A stretch of DNA of 64,000 bases from Micromonospora echinospora (GCF_014203425.1 NZ_JACHJC010000001.1:1-64000), one strand, 5' to 3'. Positions 16,045-24,598 are shown, numbered from the stretch's first letter. Notes: generated from the letters alone by a model not told the origin. A program made the numbers and translations.

Positions 16045-16074
16045 GGCCTTGACAGCGTACAAGATACGCCTACG

Positions 16075-16103
16075 GTTGTAGGAGTACGTCGTACGCCTAC
16101 AAC
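16075..16103. promoter_or_regulatory. Palindromic operator for the adjacent TetR regulator
   Basis: The 29-bp inverted repeat runs GTTGTAGG-AG-TACGTCGTA-CG-CCTACAAC. The 8-bp outer arms match perfectly and so does the inner TACGTCGTA apart from its odd centre; only the AG/CG positions do not pair. A further half-site, tacgcctac (16065-16073), lies beside it toward the TetR gene. It is centred between the TetR start (16044) and the divergent start (16114). Confidence 0.75.
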
Positions 16104-16113
16104 GGGAGCGCGC

Positions 16114-16665
16114 ATGGACGTCGTCACCCCTCGCCATCTCACCAGCGTGACCGGCGCCCAGGTCGCCCTGCCGGACCCGGACCGCCTGGTCCACCTCCAG
16201 TTCCGTCGCTTCGCCGGCTGCCCGGTCTGCAACCTCCACCTACGCTCGGTCGTCCGCCGGCACGCCGAGATCGAGGCGGCCGGCGTACGCGAGGTGGTGC
16301 TCTTCCACTCCCCCGCCGACGAGTTGCGCGAGCACGTCGCCGACCTGCCGTTCGCCGTGGTGGCCGATCCGGACCGGCGGCTCTACCGGGAGTTCGGGGT
16401 GGAGTCGGCGCGACGGTCGCTGCTCGACCCGCGCGCCTGGCTGCCGATCCTGCGTGGCGTGGCGATCAGCACCTGGCACATCCTGCGCGGACGGGAGCGG
16501 TCGCCGTCCCTTACGCCGCACGGCGGCCGGTTCGGGCTGCCGGCCGACTTCCTGATCGCGCCGGACGGGCGGGTGCTCGCCGCAAAGCACGGCGAACACG
16601 CCTCCGACCAGTGGTCGGTGGACGAGCTGCTGACCCAGGTCAGCGGGAGCCGGTCGACACGCTGA
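16114..16665 (+). CDS. Peroxiredoxin-like (AhpC/TSA-type) protein
   Basis: A 183-aa thioredoxin-fold protein of the peroxiredoxin-like family. FAGCPVCNLHL (about 31-41) gives a CxxC at the expected peroxidatic position. The core continues with VVLFHSPADELREHV and VVADPDRRLYREFGVE, the AhpC/TSA pattern, and ends with GLPADFLIAPDGRVLAAKHG. It likely reduces peroxides or acts as a thiol oxidoreductase in the cytoplasm. ATG 16114 follows GGGAGCG. It is divergent from TetR with a shared palindromic operator. Its last 26 bp overlap the convergent membrane-protein gene. Confidence 0.85.
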   Translation: MDVVTPRHLTSVTGAQVALPDPDRLVHLQFRRFAGCPVCNLHLRSVVRRHAEIEAAGVREVVLFHSPADELREHVADLPFAVVADPDRRLYREFGVESARRSLLDPRAWLPILRGVAISTWHILRGRERSPSLTPHGGRFGLPADFLIAPDGRVLAAKHGEHASDQWSVDELLTQVSGSRSTR

Positions 16666-17251
16666 CCGCCGGATCGCCGGGGTGTTCCCGCAGGAACGCC
16701 TCGGCCCGGGTCGCGTCCCGGAGGATCTGCCAGCAGGCGAGCGTGAACATCACGCCGAAGACGCCGAACAGGACGAACCACATCGGGGTGAGGCTGAGCA
16801 GCACCTGACCGAGGTTCATCGTCACCAGACCGCCGAACAACGGCACGAATCTCCGTTGCCGAATCAGCTGCGCCGCGGCCGTCCGCAGCCAGGGCAGGTC
16901 GTCCGGGGAGCCCACCACGCCGCGCCGGACCGCCCGGGTCAACTCCCGGCGACGGCCGAGGCTGACCGCCCACAGCCGGGACTCCCGGTCGGCCCGGTAA
17001 CTGCCGCTGCGGACCATGACGACCAGCGCGCCGATCTCGAGCACGAGGCCCAGCACCACGAGGACTTCGCCGGTCACCGCCATCCAGGCGGGCGGGTCAC
17101 CGCGTTCCAGCCAGGTGCTCGGGAAGACGCCGCCCGCCATCAGCCCCACCAGCAGCGACACCAGGGCGGACACCACCACCGCGCCGACCAGCAGCAGCCG
17201 GAACCGGCGTCGGCCCCGCCGGATCGCGTGGCGTTGCGCCCCACCGTCCAC
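16640..17251 (-). CDS. Hypothetical membrane protein (203 aa)
   Basis: Start GTG 17251 has a GGGGGAGG Shine-Dalgarno 5 nt upstream, which outweighs the longer open frame to 17422. Four hydrophobic helices are visible (about 20-43, 56-78, 139-156 and 158-175). A basic loop lies between helices 2 and 3, containing RADRESRLWAVSLGRRREL. The C-terminal tail (RAEAFLREHPGDPAV) is hydrophilic. I do not recognise the family. It overlaps the convergent peroxiredoxin-like gene by 26 bp. Confidence 0.7.
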   Translation of the reverse strand: MDGGAQRHAIRRGRRRFRLLLVGAVVVSALVSLLVGLMAGGVFPSTWLERGDPPAWMAVTGEVLVVLGLVLEIGALVVMVRSGSYRADRESRLWAVSLGRRRELTRAVRRGVVGSPDDLPWLRTAAAQLIRQRRFVPLFGGLVTMNLGQVLLSLTPMWFVLFGVFGVMFTLACWQILRDATRAEAFLREHPGDPAVSVSTGSR

Positions 17252-17313
17252 GATGGCCTCCCCCGTTTCGACGGTCGGGACGTACCCGCCGGGGGGTGCC
17301 GGGCAAACGGCGG

Positions 17314-18081
17314 TCAGTGGGTGGTCGGCGGGGTCCAGCCGAAACGCGGCGGACGCCGCTCGTTGATGGCCGCCACACCCTCGCGGGCCTCGCCGCTGTC
17401 CCGCACCTGGGCGTGCCACCACGCGAGCCGGTCGGCGTCGGCGCGCCCATCGATGATCTCCTTGGCGGCGGCCACCGTGAGCCGGGAACGCTCGGCGATG
17501 GTGGCGGTCAGCGCCGCCACCCGCCCGGCCAGCTCCCCGGCCGGCAGCACCTCGTCCACCAGGCCGATCCGCAGCGCCCGCTCCGCGTCGACCAGCTCGC
17601 TGCTGAACAGCAGGTGCTTGGCGGCGGACGGACCGACGAGCGCGGCCAGCCGCCGCGTGGTCGGCGCCGGGTAGACCAGGCCGAGCCGGGCCGGGGGTAC
17701 GCCGAACCGGGCATCCGCGGCAGCCAGGCGCAGGTCGCAGGCGACGGCGAGCTGGCAGCCGCCGCCCACGCAGGCGCCCTCGATCGCGGCGACAGTGGGA
17801 CGGCCGAACGCGGTGAGCCGTTCCTCGGCGGCCACCGCGATGCTGCCGTCACCGGCGGCCAGCAGCTCGTCCAGGTCGCCGAGGTCAGCCCCGGCGCAGA
17901 ACGTGCCGGCCGCGCCGGTGAGCACCAGCACCCGTACCGCCGGGTCGGCCTCCAGGCCGTCGAGCAGCACCGGAAGCTGCCGCCACATGGCCGGGGTCAT
18001 GGCGTTGCGCCGGGCCGGGTTGTGGATGACAACCGTTGCCACCGGGCCGTCCACCCTGACGGTGAGTTCCGCGTCGGACAT
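17314..18081 (-). CDS. Enoyl-CoA hydratase/isomerase family protein
   Basis: A 255-aa crotonase-fold protein. Substrate and oxyanion-hole signatures are NPARRNAMTPAMWRQL (about 21-36), AGTFCAGADLGDLDEL (about 58-73), and VAAIEGACVGGGCQLAVACD (about 95-114). The residue after the second oxyanion-hole block is in the RLGLVYPAPTTRRL stretch, where hydratases carry Glu; the second catalytic Glu is not evident, so it may be an isomerase or hydrolase of the superfamily. Normally acts on acyl-CoA esters in fatty-acid or aromatic-acid breakdown. It stands alone, after the terminator of the M4 protease gene. Confidence 0.88.
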   Translation of the reverse strand: MSDAELTVRVDGPVATVVIHNPARRNAMTPAMWRQLPVLLDGLEADPAVRVLVLTGAAGTFCAGADLGDLDELLAAGDGSIAVAAEERLTAFGRPTVAAIEGACVGGGCQLAVACDLRLAAADARFGVPPARLGLVYPAPTTRRLAALVGPSAAKHLLFSSELVDAERALRIGLVDEVLPAGELAGRVAALTATIAERSRLTVAAAKEIIDGRADADRLAWWHAQVRDSGEAREGVAAINERRPPRFGWTPPTTH

Positions 18082-18099
18082 GGTGCGACCGTAACGGGC

Positions 18100-18140
18100 G
18101 GGGCCCGGCGACCACCCGCGTGGGGTGGCCGCCGGGCCCC
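18100..18140 (-). terminator. Hairpin terminator after the M4 protease gene
   Basis: An 18-bp stem with a single mismatch (ggggcccggcgaccaccc against gggtggccgccgggcccc) has a 5-nt loop. It begins 18 bp beyond the M4 stop on the minus strand. There is no T-run, as is usual for high-GC actinobacterial terminators. Confidence 0.65.
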
Positions 18141-18157
18141 GGGGTCGGGCGGTCAGG

Positions 18158-20557
18158 TCAGGAGACGTTGACCGCGGTGTCGTCGAGCACGAACGAGGTC
18201 TGCAGCGAGCTGTCCTCGGTGCCGGTGAACTTCAGCGTGACGGTCTGCCCGGCGTACGACGCCAGGGAGAACGACTTCTGGCTGTAGCCGCTGGCCTTGT
18301 TCAGGTTCGAGTAGGTCGCCAGCGTGGCCAGCACCGAACCGGAGGAGCTGAGCACCTGCACGTTCAGCTTGTCGTACTGGACGCTGCTGGTGGTCTCGGC
18401 CGAGTCGATGTGCAGCCAGAACGAGAAGGTGTACGCGGAGCAGCCGCTCGGCAGGCTCACCGACTGCGAGAGCGAGTCGGTGCGGGTGCTGCCGTAGCCG
18501 TTCAGCCAGGCGTTCCACGTACCGGTGCGGGTCGGCTGGCCCTGCGAGCCGTACTGGCCGATCACGCCGGAGGTGGAGGTCCAGACCGTGTTGCCGGACT
18601 CGAAGCCGGGGTTGCCGAGCTTCTGGCCCGCGCCGGTGCAGCCGCCGCCGGTGCCGGTCACCGTCAGCGAGTACGTGGCGGTCTTCGCGCCGGACGCCGC
18701 GCTGCCGTTGACAGTCACCGAGTAGGTGCCGGTCGGCGTGCTGGAGCTGGTGGAGATGGTGAGCGTGGACGAGCCGCCGGAGGTCACCGAGGAGGGGCTG
18801 AACGACGCGGTGGCGCCGGTCGGCAGGCCGGACGCGGAGAACGTCACGGTCTGCGCGGTGCCGCTGGTGGTGGACGTGGCGACGGTGGCGGAGACCGAAC
18901 CACCCGCGGTCACCGACCCGGCGGTCGGCGAGAGCGAGACGGAGAAGTCGTTGCCGGTGGAGCTGCACGGCGCGTCGTTACCGGCGACGTTCACCGCGGT
19001 CCAGGCAGCCTGGACGGCCTTGTACTCGGTGGAGCAGTTGCCGTACAGGTCGGTCGCGGCCCGCAGGGTGTACGCGCGGGAGGTGTTGGCCGGGTTGCTG
19101 GTGTTGACGTACGAGGTGTTCGAGGTGAAGTACACGTCGAGCGCCCGGTACCAGATCTTCTCCGCCTTGGTGCGGCCGATGCCGGTGACCGCCGGGGCCG
19201 AGCCGCAGACCGGCGAGGTGCCGTACGCGGTGGCGCCGGTGCCCTCGGCGAGGTTGAAGAAGAAGTGGTTGCCGACGCCGGAGGAGTAGTGCACGTCCTT
19301 GTTCCTCGTGCTGGTGGACCAGCAGGAGTCGGACGAGCCGTCCAGCGACGGGTTGTACATGTAGCGCAGTGGCGTACCGTTTCCGTTGATGTTGATCTTC
19401 TCACCGACCTGGTAGTCACCCGGGTCGCTCGGCGCGGCGGCGTAGAACTCCACCATGTTGCCGAAGATGTCGCTGGTGGACTCGTTGAGGCCACCGGACT
19501 CGCCGGAGTAGACCAGACCGGCCAGCGCCTCGGTGACGCCGTGGCTCATCTCGTGGCCGGCGACGTCCAGCGAGACCAGCGGGCGGGAGTTGCCCGAGCC
19601 GTCGCCGTAGGTCATCTGGGCCCCGTCCCAGAACGCGTTGACGTAGTTGTTGCCGTAGTGCACCCGGCTCGGCACGCCCTGGCCGTTGCCGAAGATGCCG
19701 TTGCGGCCGTGCACGTTCTTGAAGTAGTCGAACGTCTTGGCGGCGCCGAAGTGGGCGTCCACCGCGGCCGACTGCCGGTTTGAGGTGGCGCCGTTGCCCC
19801 AGGCGTTGTCCGCGTCGGTGAACGTGGTGCAGCTGGAGGTCCCGTTGTTCATGTCGCAGGTACGGCCGTTGCCACGCACCGGGTCGATCATCTGGTACGT
19901 GCTGCCGGAGAGCGTCGTGTCGATGGTGACCGAGCCGGTGTAGATGCCCTGGCCGGTGCCGGCCACCGTCTCGATCTCGTCGTACGAGCCGATCACCTTG
20001 CCGGTGGTGGCGTCGGTGACGACGTGCAGCTTCGACGGGGTCTGCTTGTCCGCCTTCCAGCCGGTCGCGACGGTCTCCCAGGCGAGGCGGCCCTTGCCGC
20101 TGCTGGCGTCGACGAACAGCTCCGGCGCGCCGACCGAGGTGAGCGAGCCGGAGAACGTCTTGCGGGCGCTGGCCTTGGCCGCCTCCGCGCCGACCTTCGC
20201 GGTGGTGCTCAGGGTCAGCGGGGCGTCGAGGCTGACCGACGCGCTGGTCATGGTGCCGTTCGGGGCGGTGTGGATGACGAAGTCACCGCCGTACACCCGG
20301 AGGCCCTGGTAGGTCCGGCTGTACCGGGTGTGCGCCGCCCCGGAGGGGTCGACCTTGGTGCGGACGGCCTGATAGGCCTCACCGCTGGCGCCCTTGACGA
20401 CGCCGGGGTTGGCGCGCAGCAGGCTCGCGGCCTGGGCTACGGCCGACGTCTCGGGGCTGGGGGCGCTTGGCGCTGCCGCTTGCGCCGAGGTGGTGACGCA
20501 GGCCAGCACGCTGCTGGTTAGCAGCGCTGCGCTGACGGCGGCGACGGATCTTTTCAC
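18158..20557 (-). CDS. Secreted M4 (thermolysin-type) metalloprotease with C-terminal extension
   Basis: A 799-aa preproenzyme. Residues 1-28 form a Sec signal peptide ending AQAAA. A propeptide with the FTP/PepSY-type inhibitor region follows (about 35-200). The M4 catalytic domain (about 205-535) has the zinc motif HEMSH (H335, E336, H339), third ligand E359 in GGLNESTSD, and HYSSGVGNHFFF carrying the second catalytic His. Residues about 548-635 are a Ser/Thr/Gly-rich Ig-like module. The last 150 (GNPGFESG start, beta-rich, YTFSFWLHIDS) look like a carbohydrate- or protein-binding module. It degrades extracellular protein. ATG 20557 lies after GGAGG. Promoter region 20558-20685 contains an imperfect palindrome. 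Confidence 0.95.
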   Translation of the reverse strand: MKRSVAAVSAALLTSSVLACVTTSAQAAAPSAPSPETSAVAQAASLLRANPGVVKGASGEAYQAVRTKVDPSGAAHTRYSRTYQGLRVYGGDFVIHTAPNGTMTSASVSLDAPLTLSTTAKVGAEAAKASARKTFSGSLTSVGAPELFVDASSGKGRLAWETVATGWKADKQTPSKLHVVTDATTGKVIGSYDEIETVAGTGQGIYTGSVTIDTTLSGSTYQMIDPVRGNGRTCDMNNGTSSCTTFTDADNAWGNGATSNRQSAAVDAHFGAAKTFDYFKNVHGRNGIFGNGQGVPSRVHYGNNYVNAFWDGAQMTYGDGSGNSRPLVSLDVAGHEMSHGVTEALAGLVYSGESGGLNESTSDIFGNMVEFYAAAPSDPGDYQVGEKININGNGTPLRYMYNPSLDGSSDSCWSTSTRNKDVHYSSGVGNHFFFNLAEGTGATAYGTSPVCGSAPAVTGIGRTKAEKIWYRALDVYFTSNTSYVNTSNPANTSRAYTLRAATDLYGNCSTEYKAVQAAWTAVNVAGNDAPCSSTGNDFSVSLSPTAGSVTAGGSVSATVATSTTSGTAQTVTFSASGLPTGATASFSPSSVTSGGSSTLTISTSSSTPTGTYSVTVNGSAASGAKTATYSLTVTGTGGGCTGAGQKLGNPGFESGNTVWTSTSGVIGQYGSQGQPTRTGTWNAWLNGYGSTRTDSLSQSVSLPSGCSAYTFSFWLHIDSAETTSSVQYDKLNVQVLSSSGSVLATLATYSNLNKASGYSQKSFSLASYAGQTVTLKFTGTEDSSLQTSFVLDDTAVNVS

Positions 20558-20598
20558 GGGCCCTCCTGGAAGGCGAAGTTGTGACGGGGGTAGTCACT

Positions 20599-20620
20599 GA
20601 TGTAGATATAGCGATACATC
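20599..20620. promoter_or_regulatory. Imperfect palindrome in the M4 protease promoter
   Basis: GATGTAGATATAGCGATACATC has perfect 5-bp outer arms and partly matching inner bases, in one of the most A+T-rich stretches of the window. It lies 42 bp upstream of the protease ATG. No regulator gene is adjacent, so its binder is unknown. Confidence 0.35.
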
Positions 20621-20685
20621 GAAGAACGTGAAAGAGGCTGGCGAGAACCCGCCGGAGACACTGACCGAACGGATGAGGAGGACCG

Positions 20686-21177
20686 GTGGGCCGGAACCGG
20701 GTGGTCCCGTCGCGCGTCCGAACCGGTATGAGAGCTGTCCCCGCCGTGGCGGCCGTCGCCGCCCTTCTCGTCCCGCTCGCCGGCTGCGCCCGCACCGACG
20801 CGCCACCCGTCATCACGGACGGCCCTTCGCCGCTGGCCACCGAGGTCGTGCTCGTGAAGTCGGGCGGCATCGCCGGTCTGACCGACACCGTCCGGGTCGG
20901 GCCGGACGGCCACTGGACCCGCACCGACCGCGCCGGCGGCTCCCGCGAGGGGCAGCTCGCCGCGGAGAAGCTCACCCGGCTGCGGCAGCTCGCGGCCGAC
21001 CCCCGGCTGGCCGCCGAAGCCGCCGTCACCGTGCCGGCGACCATGTGCGCCGACGCGTTCAGCTACCGGCTCACCGTCGGGCCCAACCAGGTCAGCTACG
21101 TGGACTGCCCCCCGAAGGCCAAGCCGCCGGCCGTCACCGCGCAGGTGGTGGACCTGCTCAACGGCGCCACCGGCTGA
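20686..21177 (+). CDS. Putative lipoprotein of unknown function
   Basis: A 163-aa protein with an Arg-rich N-terminus, a hydrophobic segment VPAVAAVAALLVPLAGC and a lipobox LAGC (Cys at about 34), so probably lipid-anchored on the outer face of the membrane. The mature part has two further Cys (TMCADAF and VDCPP). I kept GTG 20686 because GAGGAGGA lies 4 nt before it; a later ATG at 20728 would give a more usual 20-residue signal but has no comparable ribosome site. The motif GGIAGLTDTVRVGPDG suggests the actinobacterial protealysin-inhibitor-like/emfourin family. If so, it could inhibit the M4 protease encoded divergently next to it; this is inference. Confidence 0.75.
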   Translation: MGRNRVVPSRVRTGMRAVPAVAAVAALLVPLAGCARTDAPPVITDGPSPLATEVVLVKSGGIAGLTDTVRVGPDGHWTRTDRAGGSREGQLAAEKLTRLRQLAADPRLAAEAAVTVPATMCADAFSYRLTVGPNQVSYVDCPPKAKPPAVTAQVVDLLNGATG

Positions 21178-21257
21178 CCGGCGCCGACTTCAAACCCGAT
21201 CTGGCTGTGACATCGGCCTATGGCCAGCCGACCGGCGGCGGGGCCAGCATGGAAGGC

Positions 21258-21914
21258 ATGACTCGCGCACTCATCGCCCTGACCAGTCACTCCGAGCTGG
21301 GCGGCACCGGCCGCTCCACCGGCTACTACGTCGGCGAGGCCGCCGAGCCGTGGGAGGTGTTCCGGGCCGCCGGGTACGACGTCGACCTGGTGTCCGTGGC
21401 CGGCGGTGAACCGCCGGTCGACGGCCGGGACGAGAACGACAGCACCCAGAACGACTTCCTCGCCACCGCCGGCGTCACCGACACCCCGAAGGCCGCCGAC
21501 GTCGACCCGGCCGGGTACGACGTGCTCCTCTTCGCCGGCGGACACGGCACCATGTGGGACTTCCCCGACGACCCCGACCTGGCCCGGATCGCCCGCTCGG
21601 TCTACGAACGCGGCGGCGTGGTGGCCGCCGTCTGCCACGGCCCGTCGGCGCTGGTGAACCTGCCCCTCACCGACGGCTCACGCCTGATCACCGGCAAGCG
21701 GGTGGCCGGCTTCACGAACAGCGAGGAGGCGGCCGTCGGCCTCACCGACGAGGTGCCGTTCCTGCTCGCCGACAAGCTCACCGAGGCCGGCGCGCAGCAC
21801 GTGGCGGCGCCGGACTTCACCGAGCACGTGGTGGTCGACGGACGCCTGGTGACCGGCCAGAACCCGCAGTCCGCCCGCGCCGTGGCCGACGCCGTGGTGA
21901 AGCTGCTCCCCTGA
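21258..21914 (+). CDS. DJ-1/PfpI-family protein (class I glutamine amidotransferase-like, Hsp31 type)
   Basis: A 218-aa protein beginning MTRALIALTSHSELGGTGRS. The nucleophile elbow is VAAVCHGPSALVNL, with Cys in the AxCHGP context. The upstream acidic residue lies in TGYYVGEAAEPWEVF (the E of the DJ-1 catalytic set), and LFAGGHGTMWDFPDD is the conserved glycine-rich loop. Members act as glyoxalase III/chaperone or protein deglycases. ATG 21258 matches the family start; ATG 21249 three codons earlier is possible. It is a stand-alone gene, 80 bp after the lipoprotein gene. Confidence 0.9.
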   Translation: MTRALIALTSHSELGGTGRSTGYYVGEAAEPWEVFRAAGYDVDLVSVAGGEPPVDGRDENDSTQNDFLATAGVTDTPKAADVDPAGYDVLLFAGGHGTMWDFPDDPDLARIARSVYERGGVVAAVCHGPSALVNLPLTDGSRLITGKRVAGFTNSEEAAVGLTDEVPFLLADKLTEAGAQHVAAPDFTEHVVVDGRLVTGQNPQSARAVADAVVKLLP

Positions 21915-21922
21915 GCGCCGGG

Positions 21923-22534
21923 TCAGATCCGGTAGTCGTCGGGCAGGCCGGTGGCACGCAGCTCGGGTGGCAGGTGGGCGACGTCGTTCAGTGCGACGAG
22001 CGTCGGCGGGCCACCCGAGCTGTAGCGGATCACCGTCAGCCCGCAGTTCTGCTGGTTGAGCCCGATCCAGCGGCGCTCCGGCGCCTCCAGCGCGCCCCGC
22101 ACCAGCCAGGCGACCAGGAAGTTGTGGGTGACGACCAGCTCACGTACGTCACCCTCAGCGGGGGCGGCGGCGAACCGGGCCGCCGCCTCCGCCGTCACAC
22201 GCGGCCCGTCGCGCCGCTCCCGCTCGGTGAACCCGGCCAGGAACGCCGCGTACCGCTCGGGCAGGCCCGCCGGGTCGGTGTCGTGCGGCATGTGGTCGCC
22301 GGCCCGGTCGTCCTCGCGTACCGGAACACCCGGCAGCGACGCCGCGACCAGCGCGGCCGTCTCCGCGGCCCGGCGGGCCGGCCCATGGTGTACGGCGGCG
22401 AAGCGCGTGCCGCGCAGGCGCTCCCCCAGCAGCGTCGCCTGCCGCCGACCGCGCTCCGACAGGCCGGTGTCCGCCTCCTCCTCCGGCCGGTCCTGCTCGC
22501 CGTGGCGGACCAGGTAGAGCAGGCGGCTGGGCAT
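21923..22534 (-). CDS. Histidine phosphatase (phosphoglycerate-mutase-like) family protein
   Basis: A 203-aa protein with the catalytic RHG motif at the start (LLYLVRHGEQD, about 5-15). The second catalytic His lies in LVVTHNFLVAWLV. A conserved Arg falls in HHGPARRAAETA. TGLSERGRRQATLLGERL is the usual segment after the RHG loop. Substrate unknown: the family ranges from phosphosugar to protein and nucleotide phosphatases. ATG 22534 is chosen for its GGAGGT site; an earlier ATG at 22546 lies before that site. Convergent with the DJ-1-like gene after 8 bp. Confidence 0.9.
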   Translation of the reverse strand: MPSRLLYLVRHGEQDRPEEEADTGLSERGRRQATLLGERLRGTRFAAVHHGPARRAAETAALVAASLPGVPVREDDRAGDHMPHDTDPAGLPERYAAFLAGFTERERRDGPRVTAEAAARFAAAPAEGDVRELVVTHNFLVAWLVRGALEAPERRWIGLNQQNCGLTVIRYSSGGPPTLVALNDVAHLPPELRATGLPDDYRI

Positions 22535-22583
22535 CGGCACCTCCACGGTCAGGGACCGCGAGACTAGCCCTCCGCCGCGCCGT

Positions 22584-23003
22584 TCACTGCCCCTGGCGCA
22601 TCTGCCCGATCCGGATCCGGTTGCCGAACGGGTCGCGGATGCCGAAGTCGATCCCGTACGGCCGATCGGTCGGCTCGTCGGTCACCTCCACGCCCTTCGC
22701 GACCAGATCCGCGTACGTCTTGTGCGCGTCGTCGGTGGTGAAGAAGAGAAAGCCGCCCGCGGCGCCCTTGGTCAGCAACTCCCGGACCTGCTCGGCGGTC
22801 TTCGGGTCCAGGGCCGGCGGGCCCGGCTTCTCCAGCAGGATCTCCCGGCCCGGGTCGCCCGGCACGTTCACGGTGAGCCAGCGCATGAAGCCGAGGTCCT
22901 GGTCGGTGCTGACCTCCAGGCCGAGCTTCCCGACGTAGAAGTCGAGCGCCTCGTCCTGGTCGAGTACGTAGATCTGGGAGCGGGAAGTCGAAGTCATCGT
23001 CAT
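22584..23003 (-). CDS. VOC (glyoxalase/bleomycin-resistance) family protein
   Basis: A 139-aa two-module VOC protein. SQIYVLDQDEALDFYVGKLGLEVSTD is the first beta-alpha-beta-beta-beta module. The second contains GGFLFFTTDDAHKTYADLVAKG and ends YGIDFGIRDPFGNRIRIGQ, the family's C-terminal DPxGN signature. Metal ligands of true glyoxalases are not obvious. It is the downstream partner of an AraC-type gene 35 bp away, a common pairing in actinobacteria in which the regulator controls the VOC gene. Function unknown. Confidence 0.88.
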   Translation of the reverse strand: MTMTSTSRSQIYVLDQDEALDFYVGKLGLEVSTDQDLGFMRWLTVNVPGDPGREILLEKPGPPALDPKTAEQVRELLTKGAAGGFLFFTTDDAHKTYADLVAKGVEVTDEPTDRPYGIDFGIRDPFGNRIRIGQMRQGQ

Positions 23004-23038
23004 GCCGATGACGCTAGAGCAGCAGCCTGACCTGCTGC

Positions 23039-23440
23039 TTATCCAAAACTGCTCGGTCTGGTCCAGGACTTGGCGAAACAGCTCGGCACGTCCGGCGAAG
23101 CGGCCCTACGACGCCGGTAGTCCGAGGGCGACTCACCGACGATGCCGTGGAACGTCCGGCTGAACGTGCCGAGGCTGGAGAAGCCGACGGCGAGGCAGAT
23201 GTCGGTGACGTCCCGCTCGGTCTCCAGCAGCAGGGCCATGGCCCGCTCCACCCGGCGCCGCTGCAGGTAGCGGTGCGGGGTCTCGCCGAAGGTGGCCCGG
23301 AAGGTACGGATGAAGTGCGCCTCGGACACGTGCGCGATCCGGGCCAGCGCGGCGATGTCCAGCGGCTGCGCGTACGCCCGGTCCATCGCGTCCCGGGCAC
23401 GCAGCATCGCCCGGTTGGACTCCTCGACCGCTCTGCTCAC
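23039..23440 (-). CDS. Short AraC-family transcriptional regulator
   Basis: A 133-aa protein that is essentially only the AraC DNA-binding domain. The first HTH contains LDIAALARIAHVSEAHFIR and the second VTDICLAVGFSSLGTFSRTF, followed by VGESPSDYRRRR. There is no N-terminal sensory domain, which is typical of the regulators paired with VOC proteins. It lies 35 bp upstream of the VOC gene on the same strand and is probably co-transcribed with it. Confidence 0.9.
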   Translation of the reverse strand: MSRAVEESNRAMLRARDAMDRAYAQPLDIAALARIAHVSEAHFIRTFRATFGETPHRYLQRRRVERAMALLLETERDVTDICLAVGFSSLGTFSRTFHGIVGESPSDYRRRRAASPDVPSCFAKSWTRPSSFG

Positions 23441-23665
23441 GCCGTCCCCCCGCCGGCCAGCCTACCGAAACGGGACCCGTGCACGGTCCTCGATGCCCTG
23501 AGCACCACTTGTGACCTGGGCTTACGAGCCAGTCGCCGCGCGGTTGCACAGCAGCCGTGTCGGTTACCCGATGTCATCGCGGGACCACGCCTGCCGACGG
23601 CAGGTGCGAACATCGATCCGTTCGCGGGGGATCGCCCACCGCGGATAGAAGAACGGGGGTTCTTG

Positions 23666-24580
23666 ATGCACATCAGAAAACTCACCGCCCTGGCCGGACT
23701 GATCGGTCTGGTCGCGGCGCTGCCCGTCGCGACGGCACCTGCCTCGGCGGCCGCGAGGCCGTCGACCGCCTCGGTGGCCGACCGGCTCGTGCTGGAGCCG
23801 ACCGAGCGCGGCTACCGCGGCTCGCTCACTGTCGACCTGACCTATCGGGGCGCCGAGCCCGGCCGGGCCAGTTACGTGATCACCGAGCCGATCCCCGGCT
23901 CCTACGAGAACGTCGAGTGGGGCGTCAGCTGCTACAGCAGCGGAGACGTCCTCCCCGACGGGCGGACCCGCGTCGAGTGCAACGTGCCCGGAGGTGAGCT
24001 GACCCCTGGTGAACGGCGCAGCTTCACCATCGACTTCGCGGTTCTGACCCCGACGCGCCCCTACGCGATGAAGGCCGGGGCGGGTCGCCTCGCCGTCAAT
24101 GTCGACGGCACCACGGTGACCGACGAGACCTTCTCGACCCGCTTCCGCTCGACGACCGGCTCACTCGCCGACCCTCAGCCCTACGTGCGCGACAGGCAGC
24201 CGGACCTGCGCGTGACCGCCGCCGACGCCGTCACCCTGGTCCGGCAGCCCGACGGCATGTTCGAGGGCCGGTTGCCGGTCACCCTGCGGTACGCCGGCGA
24301 CGCACCGCACGGGTCCGTCTGGTACGCCGTGGAACGCGTGCCGGACGGCGTCTGGGAGCCGTGGACCGAGAGCTGCGGGATCAACTGCGTCGAGGGCGGC
24401 GCGTTCATGACCGGTGAGGAGCGCTCGCTCACACTGATCGTCAACGCACCCGCCGACACTCCGGTCGGGGAACTGGGCCCGGTCGACATCCAGTTCCACC
24501 TGTTCCGGGCGATCGCTCCGGACGTCGACCCGGCGGACAACCGCATCACGTTCACCGTCAGCACGGTCGAGGCGCCCTGA
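23666..24580 (+). CDS. Secreted protein of unknown function (304 aa)
   Basis: A Sec signal peptide (about 1-29, MHIRKLTALAGLIGLVAALP then PASAAA) precedes about 275 residues of predominantly beta sequence. Two similar modules are visible: residues about 40-160 and 180-300 each start with a V..L.L.PT/V.QPDG stretch and continue with YRG/LRYAGDAP, ..YVITEPIPGSYE / YAVERVPDGVWE and a Cys-containing W..C segment (GVSCYSSG and ESCGINC). The protein is therefore probably an internal duplication of a fibronectin- or Ig-like module. No family recognised. ATG 23666 is preceded by GGGGG. A hairpin terminator follows 19 bp after the stop. Confidence 0.8.
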   Translation: MHIRKLTALAGLIGLVAALPVATAPASAAARPSTASVADRLVLEPTERGYRGSLTVDLTYRGAEPGRASYVITEPIPGSYENVEWGVSCYSSGDVLPDGRTRVECNVPGGELTPGERRSFTIDFAVLTPTRPYAMKAGAGRLAVNVDGTTVTDETFSTRFRSTTGSLADPQPYVRDRQPDLRVTAADAVTLVRQPDGMFEGRLPVTLRYAGDAPHGSVWYAVERVPDGVWEPWTESCGINCVEGGAFMTGEERSLTLIVNAPADTPVGELGPVDIQFHLFRAIAPDVDPADNRITFTVSTVEAP

Positions 24581-24598
24581 CCCGCACTACCCGTTTTC

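Noticed and set aside
20628..21914. Single frame joining sequence upstream to the DJ-1/PfpI protein
   Set aside because: The N-terminal 210 codons overlap the lipoprotein gene in another frame and look like shadow sequence. The family start is ATG 21258.
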